Part shown: positions 60,463 through 64,000 of the stretch, one piece after another
Layout of the letters: every line of letters starts with the position of its first letter
How positions within the stretch are numbered: the first letter of the stretch is position 1
Assembly (NCBI GenBank): GCA_021155905.1
Contig: JAJNBG010000010.1
Span: 97,073-161,072, forward strand
DNA: 64,000 nt
Direction of reading: 5' to 3'
From: Bacteroidota bacterium
Lineage (GTDB): Bacteria; Bacteroidota; Bacteroidia; B-17B0; Aurantibacillaceae
Made by a program: the position numbers and the translations under genes
The notes under the pieces: model-generated
Database searches by the model: none
What the model saw: the letters and a program-made list of their open reading frames with translations, nothing else
What the model was told of the DNA's origin: nothing

Positions 60463-60605
60463 ATGTAAAGAAAAGAAGCTTTAGAAAATGAAAATTTTCC
60501 TTATTAATTTAGGTTGTGTGTTTGTTTAATTATATACATTAGTAAAAATGCTGCGAAGCCAATGTGTTAATTTGTCTATATTTAGGAAAATTAAATATAC
60601 ACGAA

Positions 60606-60827
60606 ATGTCAAAAACAAAACTTACAATTAATAATAACGGTTCGGTTCGCATTGAAGGCGATTTTGAAATAGTAGATAAAGCCGGAAACACCTATGATTT
60701 AGGAGGGCGCGAAATAGTTTCTATTTGCCGGTGCGGTTTATCGCAAAATAAACCTTTTTGTGATGGCGCACATAACGGACATTTTGAGCATGACGCTGTA
60801 GCTTTTGCTTTGCCGCCGAAAAAATAG
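60606..60827 (+). CDS. CDGSH iron-sulfur protein (mitoNEET-like)
   Basis: 73 aa from the ATG at 60606 (MSKTKLTINNNGSVRIEGDF); the open frame upstream to 60564 is outside the family. Seen: the CDGSH signature C-x-C-x-x-S-x-x-x-P-x-C-D-G-A-H at 45-60, whose three Cys and one His bind a 2Fe-2S cluster; Ala replaces Ser in the DGSH core (DGAH). Such proteins move electrons or clusters, or respond to oxidative stress; specific role unknown. It sits between the PAS kinase gene and the S46 peptidase. Confidence 0.88.
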   Translation: MSKTKLTINNNGSVRIEGDFEIVDKAGNTYDLGGREIVSICRCGLSQNKPFCDGAHNGHFEHDAVAFALPPKK

Positions 60828-60837
60828 CGGCTTTATG

Positions 60838-60872
60838 AAAACGCCTGTCTGGTTAAACCTGACAGGCGTTTT
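60838..60872. terminator. Bidirectional terminator between the CDGSH gene and the S46 peptidase
   Basis: AAAACGCCTGTC (60838-60849) pairs with GACAGGCGTTTT (60861-60872), 12 bp perfect, with further T on the plus strand. Confidence 0.92.
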
Positions 60873-60889
60873 TTTGTATTTGGTTTTAG

Positions 60890-63040
60890 TTATTTCACTA
60901 GTTTCATTTCATTCAACAGGTAGCCTGCTCCTGCAAATTTATCGATCACAAAAAGTGTATATCGAACATCCAGTACAATATTCCTGCATTGGTTTGGATT
61001 ATACATAATGTCACTCATGGTTCCTTCCCAGTTCCTGTCGAAGTTTGTTCCAATTAATTCCCCTTTTGCGTTAAATACAGGACTTCCGCTATTACCGCCG
61101 GTTGTGTGATTACTTGCTGTAAATGCCACAGGTAATTTTCCGTTTTTATCTGCATATGGCCCGTAATCTTTTTTCGCATATAAGTCTCTTAATTTTTCAG
61201 GGACATCAAATTCTTCATCATTTGGAACATATTTTTCCATGATGCCATCCAGGGTTGTGTAGTGCTTGTATTCAACGCCATCTTTTGGCTTGTAATTGTT
61301 CACTTTTCCATAAGCCACCCGTAAGGTAGAATTCGCATCCGGGTAAAACTTTTTGTCTTTAAACATTTCTTTTTGTCCCTGGATATACAGTTTCTGAAGT
61401 TCGTTGATCTCGCGCTCATCATATTGGAATTGAGGAAAAACAGAGGTGCTGTAGTATTTAACGATCGCGCTTGTAATATAATAAACAGGATCTCTTTCAT
61501 AAAGGTTTGTATATTTTTCAAAATCATTCAGCATTGCTTCCGCTTTTTCCTTATCAACAAAATTGGTGTTAGAATATAAGAAGTCGGTCATTTTTTTCGC
61601 ATCATTGTTATTTGCTAAAATGAAAGAGTCTAATACAAAAGGACGGTTGCTCGACGGTACTCCTTTGATGTACTCATTCAGCATGGCTTCGCAAATTTTA
61701 ATATCGGTGGGCTTATTAAAGTTTTTGAAGAATCCCATTTTCTTATATTCGGCCAGCGTGGTTTCGAATGTATTATTAGCGCCTTTTTGTTTTTTTCTTA
61801 GTTCGTTTGTCAAGGTCGTATAAAAACGTGCATAGTTAAATGCATCAATAGCCATTAAACATTCGCTGTAATAATCTACCTGTTTATTCAGGATTCTGTA
61901 CTCTGCATACACTTTTTGTAACTGGGGGAACAAATTTCCGTACTTCTCTTTTTTAGCAGGATCGGAACTCATGGCTTCATTGAATTGCTGTTCAAATAAT
62001 TGTTTTTTAGTAACGGCATCATAATTTTTTAAGCCATTCATTTCACCTTTCCATTTCTTATAGTAATTGGCAACACTGGCGTACTTACTCGCATAGGCAA
62101 TACGAACTGCATCACTTTGTAACATATCAGCATTCATGATGTTTAGCCTTTTTTCTCTAAGAGCTACTTTTAAAGGGTCACTCTCATTCATAACCATGTC
62201 AACTGCATAACTTGATAAGTATTCCTGGGTACGGCCAGGGAAGCCATATACCATGGTGAAATCACCCTGATTGTATCCTTTGATAGAAATTGGAATCACA
62301 TTTTTTGGTTTGTAAGGGACGTTATCGGCACTGTACTCTGCCGGCTTATTGTCTTTGTTGGCGTAAATACGGAATACGGAAAAGTCGGCGTTATGACGGG
62401 GCCACATCCAGTTGTCAGTTTCACCACCAAATTTTCCGATAGCAGAAGGAGGAGCACCAACCATGCGAACATCTTTGAACGTTTCCACTACGAATAAATA
62501 ATATTCGTTTCCGTAAAAAAATGGTTTAATGAAAGATTCGTAATGTGTTCCGGTAACCGCTTCTTTTTCCAGAATTTTAATATTGGATTTTATAATAGAA
62601 TCTTTTTTCGCCTCAGTACTCGTCGCTGTAATCCCTTTTAAGACTTTGGCCGTTACATCTTCGATTCGCTGGATAATAGTGGCATTTAAGTTTGGTGTAT
62701 ACACTTCCTCATTCTTGTTCATTGCCCAGAAGCCTTTTGTCAGATAATCTTTTTCAACAGTACTGTGATAAGCAATGGCAGAGTAACCACAATGGTGATT
62801 GGTAAGAATGAGCCCCTGGTTAGACACAATTTCGGCGGTACAGCCACCGGCAAACTGAACAATAGCATCTTTCAAACTCGATTTATTGACACTGTAAATT
62901 TGTTCGGCTGTTAATTTCAGACCGTTCTTTTTCATGTCTTTGATGTTCATCGCATTTAAAAGCTGTGGTAACCACATACCTTCATCTGCCTTGATAGTTA
63001 AAGAGACAATCAGTGTTAATGTTAAAAGCGTTTGTTTCAT
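60890..63040 (-). CDS. S46-family dipeptidyl-peptidase, DPP11-like specificity predicted
   Basis: 716 aa exported serine peptidase (signal peptide MKQTLLTLTLIVSLTIKA). Seen: catalytic His in LILTNHHCGY near 82, catalytic Asp in the WPRHNADFSVFRIY region near 215, and Ser651 in GGNSGSPV. The residue 18 after Ser651 is Arg669 (NFDRNWEG). In this family the position decides P1 specificity: Gly in DPP7 (hydrophobic P1) and Arg in DPP11 (Asp/Glu P1). Therefore cleavage after acidic penultimate residues is predicted. Periplasmic processing of peptides into dipeptides. Monocistronic. Confidence 0.92.
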   Translation of the reverse strand: MKQTLLTLTLIVSLTIKADEGMWLPQLLNAMNIKDMKKNGLKLTAEQIYSVNKSSLKDAIVQFAGGCTAEIVSNQGLILTNHHCGYSAIAYHSTVEKDYLTKGFWAMNKNEEVYTPNLNATIIQRIEDVTAKVLKGITATSTEAKKDSIIKSNIKILEKEAVTGTHYESFIKPFFYGNEYYLFVVETFKDVRMVGAPPSAIGKFGGETDNWMWPRHNADFSVFRIYANKDNKPAEYSADNVPYKPKNVIPISIKGYNQGDFTMVYGFPGRTQEYLSSYAVDMVMNESDPLKVALREKRLNIMNADMLQSDAVRIAYASKYASVANYYKKWKGEMNGLKNYDAVTKKQLFEQQFNEAMSSDPAKKEKYGNLFPQLQKVYAEYRILNKQVDYYSECLMAIDAFNYARFYTTLTNELRKKQKGANNTFETTLAEYKKMGFFKNFNKPTDIKICEAMLNEYIKGVPSSNRPFVLDSFILANNNDAKKMTDFLYSNTNFVDKEKAEAMLNDFEKYTNLYERDPVYYITSAIVKYYSTSVFPQFQYDEREINELQKLYIQGQKEMFKDKKFYPDANSTLRVAYGKVNNYKPKDGVEYKHYTTLDGIMEKYVPNDEEFDVPEKLRDLYAKKDYGPYADKNGKLPVAFTASNHTTGGNSGSPVFNAKGELIGTNFDRNWEGTMSDIMYNPNQCRNIVLDVRYTLFVIDKFAGAGYLLNEMKLVK

Positions 63041-63126
63041 TTTTTGTTTTTAATAGTTTGATTTCGAATCCGGATAAGAATCTTAAAACGATTTCCGTTT
63101 CGCGACTTTATTTGAAATTATTTATT

Positions 63127-63942
63127 TTAAATACTTCTGATTAATTCTTTCATCAATAGAGTCATTTTAGGTTCCTGCATTTTTGCAATGTGCTGAACTT
63201 CTTCATGACTTACATTTTGCACATCACCTTCAACACCTAAGTCAGTTACGATACTTACACCAAACACTCGCATACCACCATGTTTGGCAACAATCACTTC
63301 AGGTACGGTGCTCATTCCTACTGTATCTGCTCCGATTCTTCTGATGTAGCGGTATTCGGCCGGAGTTTCAAAGCATGGCCCTGTTAAGCCGGCGTAAGAA
63401 CCTTCACTTACTTTAATGTTATTTGCTTTGGCTATTTCCAATGCTTTAGCAATTAATTTTTTGTCATAAGCTTCGCTCATGTCCGGGAAGCGGGGACCCA
63501 GTTCAGCAATATTTTTTCCTATTAACGGATTAGTTGGAAATAAATTGATGTGATCGTTAATGATCATGATCTCACCAATTTCAAAATCAGGGTTCATTCC
63601 ACCACTGGCATTTGAAACGCAAACAGTATGAATGCCTAACGCTTTCATGACACGCACGGGGAAAGTGATCTGCTGCATAGTGTAGCCTTCATAAAAATGA
63701 AAACGGCCCTGCATAGCCATTACTTTCTTTCCACCTAATTCACCAAATATCAATTTGCCGCTATGGCCTTCAACAGTACTTACCGGGAAGTTTGGAATTT
63801 GTTCGTAGGGAATGACAAATTCTGCGCTTATTTCTTTTACTAATCCTCCGAGGCCGGTTCCTAAAATAATTCCAACTTCTGGTTTGAAATTATTTGTTGT
63901 TTCAAGAATACTTTTTGTGGTAAAATTTATTTGTTCTAACAT
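63127..63942 (-). CDS. punA: Purine-nucleoside phosphorylase (trimeric, PNP-II type)
   Basis: 271 aa. Splits inosine and guanosine with phosphate to base and ribose-1-phosphate for purine salvage. Seen: GIILGTGLGGL near 25-35 (phosphate loop), VEGHSGKL near 58 (His and Ser), QGRFHFYEGY near 78-87 (Phe/Tyr), VSNASGGMNP near 109, GPCFETPAEYR near 186-196 (Glu) and MSTVPEV near 207, with Asn in GVSIVTDLG near 230. These are marks of the trimeric rather than hexameric (DeoD) class. It overlaps the upstream (probable lpxK) reading frame by 41 bp. Confidence 0.95.
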   Translation of the reverse strand: MLEQINFTTKSILETTNNFKPEVGIILGTGLGGLVKEISAEFVIPYEQIPNFPVSTVEGHSGKLIFGELGGKKVMAMQGRFHFYEGYTMQQITFPVRVMKALGIHTVCVSNASGGMNPDFEIGEIMIINDHINLFPTNPLIGKNIAELGPRFPDMSEAYDKKLIAKALEIAKANNIKVSEGSYAGLTGPCFETPAEYRYIRRIGADTVGMSTVPEVIVAKHGGMRVFGVSIVTDLGVEGDVQNVSHEEVQHIAKMQEPKMTLLMKELIRSI

Positions 63943-64000
63943 AGTTTTTTATTGTTTCATTAAATTCCTGCGTTTTTTCTTTAAAATCTACCTCTATCGG
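63902..64000 (-). CDS. lpxK: Probable C-terminus of tetraacyldisaccharide 4'-kinase LpxK (partial)
   Basis: The last 32 codons of a frame entering from the right edge and ending at TGA 63902-63904, overlapping the PNP start by 41 bp. The fragment (PIEVDFKEKTQEFNETIKNY, then VRTNKFY) looks like the end of Bacteroidota LpxK, a lipid A kinase, as does the usual lpxK-punA order of these genomes. Only a tail is visible, so the name is an inference. The other frames here have early stops. Confidence 0.5.
   Translation of the reverse strand, partial: PIEVDFKEKTQEFNETIKNYVRTNKFYHKKYS

Noticed and set aside
1..64000. tRNA, rRNA, CRISPR array, prophage or insertion sequence
   Set aside because: No cloverleaf or rRNA sequence, no regular direct-repeat array with spacers, and no transposase, integrase or phage structural gene was recognised. 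The only tandem DNA repeats are within coding repeats (TPR, SBBP).

Overview
The window is chromosomal DNA of a Bacteroidota bacterium (Flavobacteriia/Sphingobacteriia-like; the order cannot be fixed from sequence alone). The evidence is: type IX secretion (T9SS) proteins and C-terminal sorting domains, a TonB receptor with a carboxypeptidase-like N-terminal domain, an S46 dipeptidyl-peptidase, a PafA-type phosphatase, moderately AT-rich DNA, weak Shine-Dalgarno signals, and promoters of the Bacteroidota TTTG-N19/20-TAnnTTTG type. I see no rRNA, tRNA, CRISPR array, prophage or insertion sequence. Most of the window is core genome with short gaps between genes.

Layout. 1-7203: partial nusB, leucine dehydrogenase, a PagL-like lipid A deacylase, a GIN-domain lipoprotein, a T9SS plug-like protein, MgtE and a DMT transporter. 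7301-9235: a secreted beta-propeller protein with a T9SS type A tail. 9236-16094: the sulfur block. A promoter and SAM-I riboswitch are followed by a 40-codon methionine-rich ORF, then metX, hom, an OsmC-like gene, a metZ-type sulfhydrylase, cysD and cysN. 16150-22205: small Cys-rich ORFs, fumarylacetoacetase, an envelope operon (unknown exported protein, PAP2 phosphatase, ArnT-like transferase), threonine aldolase and a 39-aa membrane microprotein. 22302-23519: three tandem paralogues of an unrecognised small helical protein. 23684-30817: TonB receptor, TPR/SpoIIE phosphatase next to a remnant of a second SpoIIE gene, a carboxypeptidase-regulatory-like protein, a second PAP2 enzyme and an M50 protease. 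30980-45182: two amino acid permeases, a giant T9SS type B protein, a helix-hairpin-helix protein, a CapD-like dehydratase, a PafA-like phosphatase, a Sua5/YciO protein and a PorE-like surface protein. 45235-54999: an in-frame Nth-Bcp fusion, two DUF4197 paralogues, CinA, an alpha/beta hydrolase, a NadR-like NTPase, a degenerate ThiE/TenI protein, a GGGP synthase-family enzyme, a phosphopantetheinyl transferase, ahcY and a lipoprotein. 55070-64000: FtsK, MtaB, a soluble PAS histidine kinase, a CDGSH protein, a DPP11-like peptidase, purine nucleoside phosphorylase and the probable end of lpxK.

How the genes fit together. The sulfur block gives a route from sulfate activation (CysDN) and homoserine (Hom, MetX) to homocysteine (sulfhydrylase), under SAM feedback; AhcY at 53042 recycles homocysteine from the spent methyl donor. 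APS/PAPS and sulfite reductase genes are not in the window. Several envelope genes (PagL-like, two PAP2, ArnT-like, probable LpxK, CapD-like) point to lipid A and surface-glycan remodelling. The plug-like, PorE-like, type A and type B tail proteins belong to T9SS.

Most interesting observations: (1) the 40-codon ORF between the SAM riboswitch and metX, with Met at an exact four-residue period; (2) the Nth-Bcp fusion, whose junction sits on an A8 run, where one base fewer would give two separate genes with a classic ATGA overlap; (3) the three tandem paralogues of an unknown family; (4) a set of promoters placed so close to start codons that leaderless mRNAs are implied, including one gene whose best signal peptide would need an ATA start.
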